Notes under the pieces: model-generated | What the model saw: only the letters and a program-made list of their open reading frames with translations | The model's database searches: none | What the model was told of the DNA's origin: nothing | Position numbers and translations under genes: made by a program | Shown: positions 1-9,900 of the stretch, piece by piece | How the letters are laid out: every line of letters starts with the position of its first letter | How positions within the stretch are numbered: position 1 is the first letter of the stretch | Source of the DNA: a virus | Length of the DNA stretch: 37,132 nucleotides | Direction: 5' to 3' (one strand) | IMG/VR virus record: IMGVR_UViG_3300047353_000607 | Coordinates: 1-37,132 of that record

Positions 1-679
1 TAGTACCGCCATCTTGGAAAATTTTTACCTCAGTGCCATTTGTGTTCAAATCATACATACCTGTGTTGGTAATTGTACCTTGGTTACCGCCACCGTCTGC
101 ATATGCACTTGTATAGTTTATACTTACATTTTTAGCATCGTTTACTAGGCTTTTCCAATCTAGTGTTTTAGCTTCAGAACCAGTATAAGATAAAGACGAA
201 TTAATACTAACCACTCCGCCGGCATTCCAAAATGCTTTGAATGCGTTTGCACTTCCCCAGGTTAACTGTACATCATGTATTTGTGTACCATTCCATCCAC
301 CTGATTTATTTTTTGTTCTTGCTGTACTAAGTGTACTTTGTGCCGTTGCCATTGTAAATCTATTTGATGTTACTGTAGATAATGCCGTTTCAAATTCGTT
401 ATGTATTGCTGCTGTAATGCCTGTGTCTGTATCAACTGTTGTTAGTGCTACGGCACTATTAGTTTGGTGTGCGCTTGCTTTGCGAATATCACCTCTTAAA
501 TTGTTCCATTGTGATGCTGTAATTGTTGAACCTACAGATACCGACGGTGCTGAAATACCAACATTATATCCCGATGAACCGTTACCGCTTCCTGTTGGGG
601 TTCCCATTACTGTGTTTATACCGCTTCTTAGTGTGGTATAATGTGTTTCATTAATACTTGAGCCTACTGATACAGCCAT
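1..679 (-). CDS. Virion structural protein, partial (C-terminus beyond the left edge)
   Basis: An open frame runs from an ATG at 679 leftward to the window edge with no stop, giving 226 codons of an incomplete protein. It starts MAVSVGSSINETHYTTLRSG and is rich in Ser, Thr, Gly and Asn, as phage tail or fibre proteins usually are. Residues about 145-226 include an FWNAGGVVSI segment and a stretch of Gly and Asn residues ending in KIFQDGG, a style I associate with structural proteins of marine T4-like phages. An AAGGAT ribosome-binding sequence lies just upstream, and a perfect TATAAATA late promoter lies 28 nt before the start. It is the last gene of the leftward late block, after three fibre genes. 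Its specific role (fibre, appendage or baseplate decoration) cannot be set from sequence. Confidence 0.8.
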   Translation of the reverse strand, partial: MAVSVGSSINETHYTTLRSGINTVMGTPTGSGNGSSGYNVGISAPSVSVGSTITASQWNNLRGDIRKASAHQTNSAVALTTVDTDTGITAAIHNEFETALSTVTSNRFTMATAQSTLSTARTKNKSGGWNGTQIHDVQLTWGSANAFKAFWNAGGVVSINSSLSYTGSEAKTLDWKSLVNDAKNVSINYTSAYADGGGNQGTITNTGMYDLNTNGTEVKIFQDGGT

Positions 680-706
680 TCTTCATCCTTTTTTAAACTA
701 CGTACT

Positions 707-714
707 TATTTATA
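707..714 (-). promoter_or_regulatory. T4-type late promoter (TATAAATA)
   Basis: The minus strand reads TATAAATA, exactly the T4 late -10 consensus. Its last base lies 28 nt before the ATG at 679. It overlaps the final Val codon and stop codon of the upstream fibre gene. In T4 such elements are recognised by gp55-loaded RNA polymerase, and a gp55 homologue is encoded in this window. Confidence 0.85.
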
Positions 715-2218
715 CTTTTAAGACACACTCGATTAATTTTTCTGACTCGTCCTGGCTTGATTCTAGAGCAATTCCTACTAATGCTGTTGATGCTATAGTA
801 GTACAAACACCATCTTCCCATGCATAAACAGGCTGTCCTTTTGTTACAGTTCCTTTTACTCTTACTGGAACACGCCCTTTAAGACCAATTGCTTGACCGT
901 CACAATCGCTATTCATTAAATATGCAGGCTCTGCAGATATAACTCCAATTGCCATGCAACTTGCTTTACATGCTGTAGCTTCTGCTTCGCCGCCGACACA
1001 CATTGCTGTTCCTGTTGGATAATCTTGATCAGTTACATAAACTTCTGCTAAGTCAGCATATCTTGCACTTGTTGCTGTGCCTTGAAATAATACTGCATTT
1101 AAGTTTCCTGATCCGTCTCTTACAGCTATAGTATTGCCGGTGCCTGTTCCGCTTGAGTCTACTGATCCTACTCTAGTATTTCCACCTACAATAAGAGCAC
1201 TTGCTTTTTCTGAAATTCCATAATAATTTCCGGCATATACATCATCAAATGGTGCTGCTGTAGAACCTATGTCTATACTTCTATAAACAGTTGGACCTGT
1301 ACTTTGTATACCAGGTAAAATATTTCCTGGACGGATATCTACAACATTTACGGTTGCTCCGCCGGATTCTTTTACTCTAAATTTAATTTCGTCACCTTGT
1401 GAATTTTGTATAACACCTTCGTTATCATTCTCAATGAAAAGTTTTAAATCTAAACCTGCACCAATAGCTATACCTGCATCTGTTTGGAAGTTTGTAATTT
1501 CTGTGAATACAGTAGGCGCACCTGGGTTAGCTGTAACATAATTACTTGCATCAACTCCGTTAAGTTTTAATGCGTTAGATGCTGTACCGTGGAATTGATG
1601 ATCTGTGCTTGTTACTCCAGCTGTTGCACTTTGCGTATTTTTAAGTGTAACACCCTGGCGTACTATATCAAATCCTGAAATTGCGTTTTGTGCATCAGTT
1701 GAGTCGATAGTAAATTCTACTGGGCTTATTAAGAATTGTACATCGTCGTTTACTGTTGCAGCAATTACACTTCTACTAATTGATCCAGTATCAAGTACTG
1801 TTTTACTTTGCATTTGTGTAATGCCTGTACCTGCATCTTGTGGACCTACGAGTACAAAATCTGTGCCGTTGTATGCATATAACTGTTGGTTAGTTGTATC
1901 CCACCAAAAATCACCAGTTGATAAACCTGCTGGTGCTGTAGCACTAATTTCTGCGCCGCCTGTTGTGCGCCATTTGCCACCGTCATAAAATTTTAATTTG
2001 CTATTTGCTGTATCAAACCATATTTGGCCTTGTATAGCCCTTGGTGGTTGATTTGCTCCTGCAAAGTTTTCTAAAAGAAATACAAAGTTTTCGTTTTGTA
2101 TCTCACCGTACCCTGCATAATTCTTACCAACTAACTTAATGTCAGTTGTTTGATCAATAGTACCGTCTTGTACTATTGTAAGCTGGGTAGTATCATATTT
2201 GTTTATTGTGTACGCCAT
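710..2218 (-). CDS. Tail-fibre-like virion protein with Cys-rich C-terminal domain
   Basis: 502 residues, complete. Residues 1 to about 125 form a module shared with the next two genes: a DGTID motif, an LVGKNYAGYGE segment, NENF...LLENFA, then GQIWFD...KLKFYDG and a second DFWWDTTNQQLYAYNG repeat. The middle is beta-rich and low in charge, as in fibre shafts. The C-terminal 115 residues begin ATSARYADLAEVY and include AIGVISAEPAYLMN. I recognise this type as a fibre-tip or baseplate-appendage domain of T4-like marine phages, distantly like G2-type autoproteolytic or chaperone tips; no cleavage is shown here. The last ~95 residues hold six Cys, while the rest of the protein has essentially none. 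A GATAAATA late promoter lies 22 nt upstream and an AAGGAA ribosome site precedes the ATG. A role in host binding is inferred. Confidence 0.85.
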   Translation of the reverse strand: MAYTINKYDTTQLTIVQDGTIDQTTDIKLVGKNYAGYGEIQNENFVFLLENFAGANQPPRAIQGQIWFDTANSKLKFYDGGKWRTTGGAEISATAPAGLSTGDFWWDTTNQQLYAYNGTDFVLVGPQDAGTGITQMQSKTVLDTGSISRSVIAATVNDDVQFLISPVEFTIDSTDAQNAISGFDIVRQGVTLKNTQSATAGVTSTDHQFHGTASNALKLNGVDASNYVTANPGAPTVFTEITNFQTDAGIAIGAGLDLKLFIENDNEGVIQNSQGDEIKFRVKESGGATVNVVDIRPGNILPGIQSTGPTVYRSIDIGSTAAPFDDVYAGNYYGISEKASALIVGGNTRVGSVDSSGTGTGNTIAVRDGSGNLNAVLFQGTATSARYADLAEVYVTDQDYPTGTAMCVGGEAEATACKASCMAIGVISAEPAYLMNSDCDGQAIGLKGRVPVRVKGTVTKGQPVYAWEDGVCTTIASTALVGIALESSQDESEKLIECVLKV

Positions 2219-2239
2219 GTTTCAGTTCCTTGTTACAAG

Positions 2240-2247
2240 TATTTATC
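2240..2247 (-). promoter_or_regulatory. T4-type late promoter (GATAAATA)
   Basis: The minus strand reads GATAAATA in the 35-nt gap between two fibre genes, ending 22 nt before the ATG at 2218. It is one mismatch from the T4 late consensus. The same octamer occurs at 6911-6918 and 25618-25625 at nearly the same distance from a start codon. Confidence 0.8.
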
Positions 2248-2253
2248 AGATCC

Positions 2254-4176
2254 TTACGGATATGCTATTGTGGAATTCCAAGTCCACACTCCTGCTGTTA
2301 TTGTGAATGTCATTGTAAATCTCGATGGATCTAGTGCCACCGTACCTGTAGCTGGATTAATGAATGCTATATCTTGTATAACTGATTCATTTTGTGTTCC
2401 TGCTGAATCAACTGAAATAGTTGATTTTTGTAAAACCCCAGTAGCATTTGGCGAAGTAGATACAGTAATTTGAATTCCTGAAATTGTACTGGCCGCATAT
2501 GATGTACAATGTATTTTAGCAACTTTTCCATTTGCTGCTGCTGAAGCAGGATATACTGATTCTATAACAGCTTTTACATCGTTTATTGGTCCGTCACCTA
2601 CGCCGGGTACATTTGGTGATACAAATCCTGTAATATCTAATGCTAAAGACATTGGTTCAAATGCAATTTGTGTATCTACATAACCTTTATTTGCTACGTC
2701 AGTTGTACCCGTTGGTGCAGCCACTCCAGTAATCTTTTGTGTGTTTACTGTTATATCGCCTGTAGAGCTAATATTTAATGCTCCTGGCGAACTAATACTT
2801 CCAACTGCTGCATTACCACTTACAGTTACAGATGTTAGTGTACCAACATTTTGTAAAGAAGAATTTACAACTCCGCTACCTAATGTTGTCGCTGTAAGTA
2901 CATTTGCATTTGAAATTCTAAAAGACTTTCCTAATTCTAAGTCTATATTTTGATTGGATGTAAAGTTGCCTGTTGAGTTTTTCCAGATAAAGTCTTTACT
3001 ACCATTTAAGCTGTTAATAACAAATCCGCCGCCGTCGATTCCTGCATCGTCTAATTCTGTTGAATCATCAGTAATTCCTAATTGTATTTGCGGATCTTGT
3101 ACTCTTAACTCTGCTGAATCAATAATTGTGCTTGCGCCGCCGATTGCAATGTTTCCTTCAATCGTTAAGTCGCCTGTAACTCTTGCATCTCCAGTTACAT
3201 CTAATGCAACTGTTGGTGTGTCTTGAAAAATACCAAAACGTCCATTTAGTGTATCAAATGTTAACCCATCAATTTGATTCGAACCAACTTTTCTTCTGAT
3301 TGCAAATGGTTGATTTTGATTTAAAATATCAATAACTGTTTTTGTATCTGTTTCTGTAGTTTTAAATTGTCCGTATGCTGTATCACCGTATCCAACTTTT
3401 ACTCCAGATTCTCCTTTAACAAATAATCCACCGTCCATTGTTTGATCAACAATAACATTACTACTATCTCTTTCGTTATTTCTAACAAAGTCAGTACTAG
3501 CAACTGATACACCTTGAGCATCTACTAAGTTTTCTGCTGTTGATGCAATTCCATTCCAACGGAAAGCAATGTTATCTCCATTATCTGCTGTATAAAGTGG
3601 ATTAAACCCTACCTTGATTACTCTTCCTGCTGCATATGGTAATAGTACATCTTCAGTTCTCGGTGTAAATTCTTTTGCACTATGTATACCAATTAAGTTT
3701 CCTTGTATATATTGTGCTAGGACTGCTCTAGTTTGTCCTGATGTGTCAATCATTGTCACAGCTTCTAACAAAGTTTTTCCTTGTGTAGCTGTGTAATTAG
3801 GTCCTACAGCAACAACATCGGTTCCATCATAAAAATATAATTTATTTTGTTCATTATCAATCCATAAATCACCTGCAACCATGTTAGGTTGTGAAGAACT
3901 TATAATTGGGCCGCCTGCAATTCTAAATGTTGTTCCGTTGTAAATTTTTAAACGCTGATCGGAAGTATCGTACCAAAGTTGTCCTGGTATTGCATTTGAA
4001 GGAGCACTAGTACTTGCAAAACTTTCTGTTAATTTAATAAAGTTTTCATTAATATATTCACCAAAGCCTTTATAATTTCTTCCTACAAGGGTTAGATCTG
4101 AAGAGGTAGTATCAATTACTCCATCTTGTAATTCTACTAGGAGTGAGCCGTCTGTTTTGTTTAGTTTATAACTCAT
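2254..4176 (-). CDS. Tail-fibre-like virion protein
   Basis: 640 residues. The first ~130 residues repeat the module of the neighbouring fibre genes: DGVIDTTSSDLTLVGRNYKG, NENFIKLTESFA, GQLWYDTSDQRLKIYNG, then GDLWIDNEQNKLYFYDG. Residues about 300-420 have short beta repeats of the LDVTGDARVTGDLTIEGN type, typical of trimeric fibre shafts. The segment ITGVAAPTGTTDVANKGYVD (about residues 480-500) is a common phage-fibre signature. The last ~135 residues are a beta-rich domain that differs from the tips of both neighbours. The ATG overlaps the stop of the upstream gene by 4 nt (ATGA), and an AGGAG ribosome site precedes it, so translation is probably coupled to the 698-residue fibre gene. Receptor binding is inferred. 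Confidence 0.87.
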   Translation of the reverse strand: MSYKLNKTDGSLLVELQDGVIDTTSSDLTLVGRNYKGFGEYINENFIKLTESFASTSAPSNAIPGQLWYDTSDQRLKIYNGTTFRIAGGPIISSSQPNMVAGDLWIDNEQNKLYFYDGTDVVAVGPNYTATQGKTLLEAVTMIDTSGQTRAVLAQYIQGNLIGIHSAKEFTPRTEDVLLPYAAGRVIKVGFNPLYTADNGDNIAFRWNGIASTAENLVDAQGVSVASTDFVRNNERDSSNVIVDQTMDGGLFVKGESGVKVGYGDTAYGQFKTTETDTKTVIDILNQNQPFAIRRKVGSNQIDGLTFDTLNGRFGIFQDTPTVALDVTGDARVTGDLTIEGNIAIGGASTIIDSAELRVQDPQIQLGITDDSTELDDAGIDGGGFVINSLNGSKDFIWKNSTGNFTSNQNIDLELGKSFRISNANVLTATTLGSGVVNSSLQNVGTLTSVTVSGNAAVGSISSPGALNISSTGDITVNTQKITGVAAPTGTTDVANKGYVDTQIAFEPMSLALDITGFVSPNVPGVGDGPINDVKAVIESVYPASAAANGKVAKIHCTSYAASTISGIQITVSTSPNATGVLQKSTISVDSAGTQNESVIQDIAFINPATGTVALDPSRFTMTFTITAGVWTWNSTIAYP

Positions 4177-6269
4177 GATGTTACTCCTGTGTATATAATA
4201 TAATTAACTGTTTGATATGGGTTCATTATATTTAAATCATCACCTACTGTCGGTGATAATATTCCACCACTTTTATCAATTGTTTGGGATAATTGATCAG
4301 CACCAGTTTGTATTGTACTTAATGATGCATCATCTGGTTTATCTCCGCCTCTACCGTCAACAGCTCTAATAGCTGTAAATTGAACACCGTTATCAGCTCT
4401 TAAATCATGCTCGTGTTCTGGTAAATTATTAACATCTATTGTAACATCGTCTGTTCCATCAACAGCACCTAATACACTTGAGTTAGAGTCTCTTGATCTA
4501 GTATCTGGAACTTCAACTGCCGGATTTGTGCCGCCCATAGTTAATGATCCTAGTGGGAACCTTCCTCTTAGATCAGGTAGAGCAAAATTTCCTGCTGTTA
4601 CTAATCCTTGTGCTTTATAAGTAAATCCAATTAGTTGATATAAAGTATTGTATACACCTTGGCTTAGTTCTTGTCCATTACAAAAGAACCAACCTGTAGC
4701 TGTAGGTTCAATATTTCCTGCAAATGGCATAATACTTCCAATAGGTGTAAGACCTGCAATATTCTGAAATAATGTTCCTCTTGATATACGTCTTAGACCC
4801 GTACTAGATCCGCTAATTCTATCAATAATAAATTCATCGTTTGATAAACTATCAGTTACTTGTGGTTTTCCTGAAATGATTGTATTTTTAATTGATATAT
4901 TAAAATCTTTTACAGCTCCACCTGTTTGTCCGTCAAATACGTTTTCAACAGTTTCAACATCGCCTGTTAATCTAAATGTTGTAGAACTTGTAAGTTTATC
5001 AGCACTTCCTGATTTACCACTTACACTACCACTAACTGAACCTTCTAAAGATCCAATAAATGTAGTTGCATACATTTTACGCCATTTATTTGTAGGACTA
5101 CCAATATTACGAGTGTTATTTAAATCTGGCATAATAAGTTCTGATTCAGTTGTATCAACTGTAAGATCATTATTACCTAAAGTAATACCTTTTTGTACAA
5201 CAAGATTTTCGCCAATGTTTAAAGATTTAGCAACGCCAATGCCGCCTTTTACAATTAATGCTCCATTGCTTATAGTTGTACTTTCGGTTACATCATTAGT
5301 TCTAATTATTCCACTTGTTAATAAATTCCCTGTAACATCTAATGCTTCGTCAGGTGCTTCGTTATTAATACCAACTCTTAAACTACTATCAACTCGAAGA
5401 ACTGTTTTACTTGCGCCTGCATTACGCACACGCATATCAATATTTGATCCTTCAATATTATGTTGTATTATACCAGCACTTCCTTCAATGCCAATACCCA
5501 TTTCTCCGTTAATGCCGTATGCAATACCAGTGTTGTTCTGAATGTTTAACGGATTAGTAGATGTTGATTCAACATCTCCTCTTAAAAAGTTTGCACTTGG
5601 AACAGCAAGATCATTTACAATTAAATTTTCTGCTTGTTCTGCAACTCCATAGAATTTTACATTGTTTACTCCGTCAGCATCAGTATCTCTGTTTGCTAAG
5701 TTAATGCCTGGCTTAATTGCTGTAAAGCCTTGCACTGTTGCTTTTGGAACAAAGTCGTCAAAAGCAACAATAGCAACAATATTTGCACTAACTTGAATTT
5801 CAATTACTGTGTATTCAACATTATCTTGTCCAACAATACTACTAGGTTTTGCACCTGTTGTTAATCCTTGACTAAATTCTGGACCTACTAATACCCAAGT
5901 AGAACCTGAAAACAAATATAATTGCTGTGATGCAGTGTCAACCCATAGATCACCGTCTGTTGCATCTGTCGGATCAGGTTGAGATGTACTCTTAGCTAAG
6001 CCGCCACTTGGTATCCAAGTAGTGCCATCGTAAACTAATAATTGTCCTGAAATACTATTATACCAAAGCTGACCTTGTATAGAATTACTAGGTTCAGTTG
6101 GACTTGCAAAATTTTCTAATAAGCGTAATAAGTCTTCAGCAATAACAGCGCCATAGCCAGTTGAATTTCTTCCTGGAAAACTTAGGCTTGTTGTGTTATT
6201 AATTGTACCATCTTCAATAACAATAGGATCTTTTTCAGCACTATTTGTAAAATTAATCGTATATGCCAT
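4173..6269 (-). CDS. Tail-fibre protein with phage tail-collar domain
   Basis: 698 residues. Residues 1 to ~135 are the shared fibre module (DGTINNTTSLSFPGRNSTG, LLRLLENFA, GQLWYNSISGQLLVYDG, GDLWVDTASQQLYLFSG). The shaft contains DVTGNLLTSG and GALIVKGGIGVAKSL beta repeats around residues 310-350. Near residues 505-590 is a clear tail-collar domain: a PIGSIMPFAG start, the GWFFCNGQELS motif, YNTLYQLIG, and LPDLRGRFPLG. The end, NLPEHEHD followed by MNPYQTVNYIIY, is typical of collar-domain fibres and short-tail-fibre-like proteins (T4 gp12 relatives). An AAGGAT ribosome site lies about 10 nt before the ATG. The gene follows the 204-aa gene with a 4-nt gap and is probably on the same late transcript. 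Confidence 0.92.
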   Translation of the reverse strand: MAYTINFTNSAEKDPIVIEDGTINNTTSLSFPGRNSTGYGAVIAEDLLRLLENFASPTEPSNSIQGQLWYNSISGQLLVYDGTTWIPSGGLAKSTSQPDPTDATDGDLWVDTASQQLYLFSGSTWVLVGPEFSQGLTTGAKPSSIVGQDNVEYTVIEIQVSANIVAIVAFDDFVPKATVQGFTAIKPGINLANRDTDADGVNNVKFYGVAEQAENLIVNDLAVPSANFLRGDVESTSTNPLNIQNNTGIAYGINGEMGIGIEGSAGIIQHNIEGSNIDMRVRNAGASKTVLRVDSSLRVGINNEAPDEALDVTGNLLTSGIIRTNDVTESTTISNGALIVKGGIGVAKSLNIGENLVVQKGITLGNNDLTVDTTESELIMPDLNNTRNIGSPTNKWRKMYATTFIGSLEGSVSGSVSGKSGSADKLTSSTTFRLTGDVETVENVFDGQTGGAVKDFNISIKNTIISGKPQVTDSLSNDEFIIDRISGSSTGLRRISRGTLFQNIAGLTPIGSIMPFAGNIEPTATGWFFCNGQELSQGVYNTLYQLIGFTYKAQGLVTAGNFALPDLRGRFPLGSLTMGGTNPAVEVPDTRSRDSNSSVLGAVDGTDDVTIDVNNLPEHEHDLRADNGVQFTAIRAVDGRGGDKPDDASLSTIQTGADQLSQTIDKSGGILSPTVGDDLNIMNPYQTVNYIIYTGVTS

Positions 6270-6273
6270 CTAA

Positions 6274-6888
6274 TTATCCTTCGTTAAAACCAGTTAAACT
6301 TTGTACTCTAACTGTATAATCTATTTGTATAAGCCTATTAAGTGACTTTTGTACAGGATGGAAAATAACATGTGTTAGTAATCTGCCAGTTCCTGATGCA
6401 CTGTATGCTCTTAATCCTAATTCATCAAATACATATAAACTATTTTGATCTGCTGCTGTATCAAAAGCATCTTGTCCTGTAGGTTCACCATAATCTAATA
6501 AACATGTTACTAAGATATCAGTATAGTTTGTGCCGCTTACATGACGTGTTTCAATTTTATTTCTAGCAGGATCTAAATTGTTAACACTTCTATCATCTAC
6601 AATCTTTGTAAATGTTTCGTTGTACAAACTTGCATTAGTACCAGTTGAATTTGGTGTTAGATATGTAATAATACCTGTAGGATCAACGCTAGTTCCGCCA
6701 TTTCCAAACCCCATTTCATATATCCAACCTGTGCCAGCATTGCCTAAACTTTCAGCTAAACTAATACTCATATTTTCATAATGAATAGCGTTACGCTTGT
6801 CTATAATAACTTCGCCAGTTTCTGGATTATGTATTTTGATGTGACCTTGTAGTAGCACACCGCTTTGTTCGTTTAATTTATCTGTCAT
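6274..6888 (-). CDS. Virion structural protein, function unknown
   Basis: 204 residues, complete. I do not recognise a named domain with certainty. The N-terminus (LQGHIKIHNPETGEVIIDKR) looks like a beta-hairpin followed by a segment rich in Asn and Ser. GWIYEMGFGNGGTSVDPTG and DELGLRAYSASGTGRLLTHV suggest a compact beta-fold, and the C-terminus IDYTVRVQSLTG ends in a strand. The arrangement resembles small structural proteins that follow the large baseplate gene in marine T4-like phages. It has its own GATAAATA late promoter 23 nt upstream, overlapping the end of the giant gene. Its place between the giant baseplate-region protein and the fibres suggests a wedge-to-fibre connector, by position only. 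Confidence 0.75.
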   Translation of the reverse strand: MTDKLNEQSGVLLQGHIKIHNPETGEVIIDKRNAIHYENMSISLAESLGNAGTGWIYEMGFGNGGTSVDPTGIITYLTPNSTGTNASLYNETFTKIVDDRSVNNLDPARNKIETRHVSGTNYTDILVTCLLDYGEPTGQDAFDTAADQNSLYVFDELGLRAYSASGTGRLLTHVIFHPVQKSLNRLIQIDYTVRVQSLTGFNEG

Positions 6889-6910
6889 AGTTTATACCAT
6901 CCTGCTGTTG

Positions 6911-6918
6911 TATTTATC
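6911..6918 (-). promoter_or_regulatory. T4-type late promoter (GATAAATA)
   Basis: The minus strand reads GATAAATA, ending 23 nt before the ATG at 6888. It overlaps the TAA stop of the giant gene. This would allow the 204-aa protein and the fibre genes to be made without transcribing the whole 15-kb gene upstream. Confidence 0.8.
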
Positions 6919-9900
6919 GCGGCAAGTCAACTCTTGCTGCACGTAAGAATCTACTTATGTTAGAATCGCTATCTGCAAGTGCAGTACCTGGTTCTGTCCA
7001 CTGTTGTCCTTGTTTTCTTACAACAATCACTTTTGTATTCTGTGTTGGAGTGGTTGTAAGTACTAGCTGATTACCGTTTACAGTAAATTCAGCTGATATT
7101 GTTTCGTCACCTTCAGGACTATCCTGAGAAACTGGTCCTGTTATTTCGTTAAAAATGTAATTGTTTATTGAATTTTTACGTAAACGCTTACCTGCAACAA
7201 AAACTTCAAATTCGTTTATATTACTAGCTGTAAAATCAAGTTCATATGTCGACGATGTACCGTCTGCTGTAAATATTGTTGTTAATGTTTCATCTTTGTA
7301 CGGCATAGAGTTTTTGCCTGAAATATTTAATACTACTGTATCAGCTGGATACATGTTTTTAACACCTGTTCCTAAAGTACCTCTTCTAAATTGACTTATT
7401 ACATTTCCGTTACGTACAAAGTATTCAATTCTTTCCCCGCCAATCATAATTATTGCTGGTTTTAGTGATCCTGCAACTGGTGACGGTAATGCTTCTCCAT
7501 TAATTACCGTAATACTTTGATCGTATTGATACAAATCTTTTGCTAGTGTAACTTCTTCTTCATTGTTTATCCTAATGTAGTGTGTTCGGTTCAACATATC
7601 TTTAAACTGTGACCATCCAAATTTATTTTGTGTTTTACTAGCTGCAAAATGTACTACTTGGACTACATCATTTTCAGATATAGTTGATTCAATTTTAACA
7701 TACTGTTTATTATCTGTTACAAAATAATCTACACTCGGAGTTAGTAATTGTCCATTAATTGATACCCATAAATATTGTGCATCAATAGCTTCTTGATTTA
7801 ATTTTATAAGTCCATTATGTAGATGTATATATTTTTGGTATTCATCAGTGCCTGGAACTAAATTAATTCTGTCAATTACATCATAATTTATTGTTTGTAT
7901 ATCTTGATAATCATGATTATTAAATGTAAATATTTCAATTTCTGTGCCTTCAGCAATAGCTGTATCAAAATGTATTTGATTAGGAGTTTTTACAAATAGC
8001 CTTGACGCAGAATCTACATATCCAAATCTATACTCACCGTCGGTCATTACAAACACATCTAGTATGTCACCATCTTGCTGTTGCACTTCGCCTTTTAATC
8101 TAATAACAGTACTTGCTCCTACTATTAAGTTCCATTTTACAGTATCAAGTATAACACCGTTTAAGTAAACTTCTACATATCTGCTATCAAGTGAGCCAGG
8201 AGGGAATTGCCATTCCTCAATTTTATATTCTAATGTAGTTGCCTTAGTAATATATCTTTGATTATATCCTGCGTTAAATATTTTATTTCCAGCTTTTACT
8301 AATGTTTTAAAATGCAATGGTTGCTGTACACTTGGAGTGGTTGTAATGTCATATGCTAAACTACTTCCATCAGCTGTAATAGTTTCAACATTTACTTCAC
8401 TATAGTTTTTAACTAATAAATCGTCTTCAAAGAACACATATTTAATTTCAGAACCTGCTGTTGGAGGTATAGCAAACTTGATTAATGCATTGCCAGCAAT
8501 GCCATCTGCTTTTTTACTTTTATTTACAACGTTTTCTATTGGAAGGCCGTTCATTGTAATAATATTTTGTAAGTTAGCTTTGTATCTTACATTTGTTATA
8601 AATGAAGTTGTACTTCCGTCAGCTACTATTGTATCAATATCAATAATTTTTGTTCCGCTTACGCCTAATGTTATAATATTTACTTTAGAATTTATAGCCG
8701 GTGCGCTTGCTAGTGTTATAGTGTTATTATTAAAATCAATAGTATAGTCATTGTCTTCGCCAAGTGTTTGTATATTTCCTGCTACTTTAACAAATACTGA
8801 TTGTGTAGTTAAAGGCTTTGCTCCTATATCAAATGTAACTTTACTACCATTACCATTATAATTTGTAGAAGCTACTTGGCTTCCTCCACCTTTAGGTCTT
8901 TCAAACACTTTAATATCAACAGTATCTAATATCTGTCCAGGAACTTGTTCTTCAGGGCCTGCACTTGTAGTAGGTGTAACAAATCCATCACCGTCAATTG
9001 TAATGTCTGCACTTTCTAATCCTGTTGCTGTAGAATAATTTAAACTACCGCCTTGTATAATACTGTCGTATGTTTGCTCATTTGGTAGGAAAGTGCCATC
9101 GCTAGTTGATTTTCTAAATATTACAACATCTGTATTTCCAAATGGAACAGCTTCTTCGTTAAATGCAACATAGTTTGTTACATCATAATCATCATCTGTT
9201 CGAGACCATGCTGTTTGCCCTGCACCTGTAATACTTTGCACTAGTGCATTTGGATTTGTCTGCTGTGCTGTTCCAAAATTAGGATCATCAATTCTAACAT
9301 TGTTTCTATAAACATGATATTCTACACCTGTTTCTAATGGCTTGCTAAAATTAAATAGTGTTGTACTATCACCTAATTCAAAAATTTCATCATTATAAGT
9401 ATTATCATAACTATCCCAAGTTGATCCAAACCATGCATCTGAATCCCATCCTTGACCCTGCGACATTCCAAAGCTCTTAACTTCTACGCCGCCGTAATCA
9501 ATGCCTGTCATTAACTGGCTTAATTCTTTGCCTAATTGCCCTTCTTGTGGATTATATAAATTACTAATTCGATCTGCTGCTTGATATAGATCTGGAGAAA
9601 GTTTGTAATTAATAACAATTATATCGTTAGCATCTGGTTTATTTGTAAAAGATACTTGTCCATAATATCTTTCATAGCTTGCTGTAGCATCTAAGATATT
9701 AGTATAGGTATATTCGTTACTTAATTGTTCAATATTATTTCTAAATACACTTATATCAGTAATCTTTAAATCAATGGGCCAATTTAAATTAAATTCAAAC
9801 TGAGATCCTGATGCTGTAAATGTTTGTGTTTGATCAATTTGCGTATATACATATGTTCCTGTAGTTCTATCAAAATTAACTGTAGTAGTAATTCCTCTTA

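Noticed and set aside
4876-5541. Plus-strand 221-residue open frame opposite the tail-collar fibre gene
   Set aside because: It is antisense to a clearly real gene with recognisable domains, its product is Leu/Ile/Val/Pro/Ser-biased as expected for reverse-strand reading, and no promoter or ribosome site supports it.
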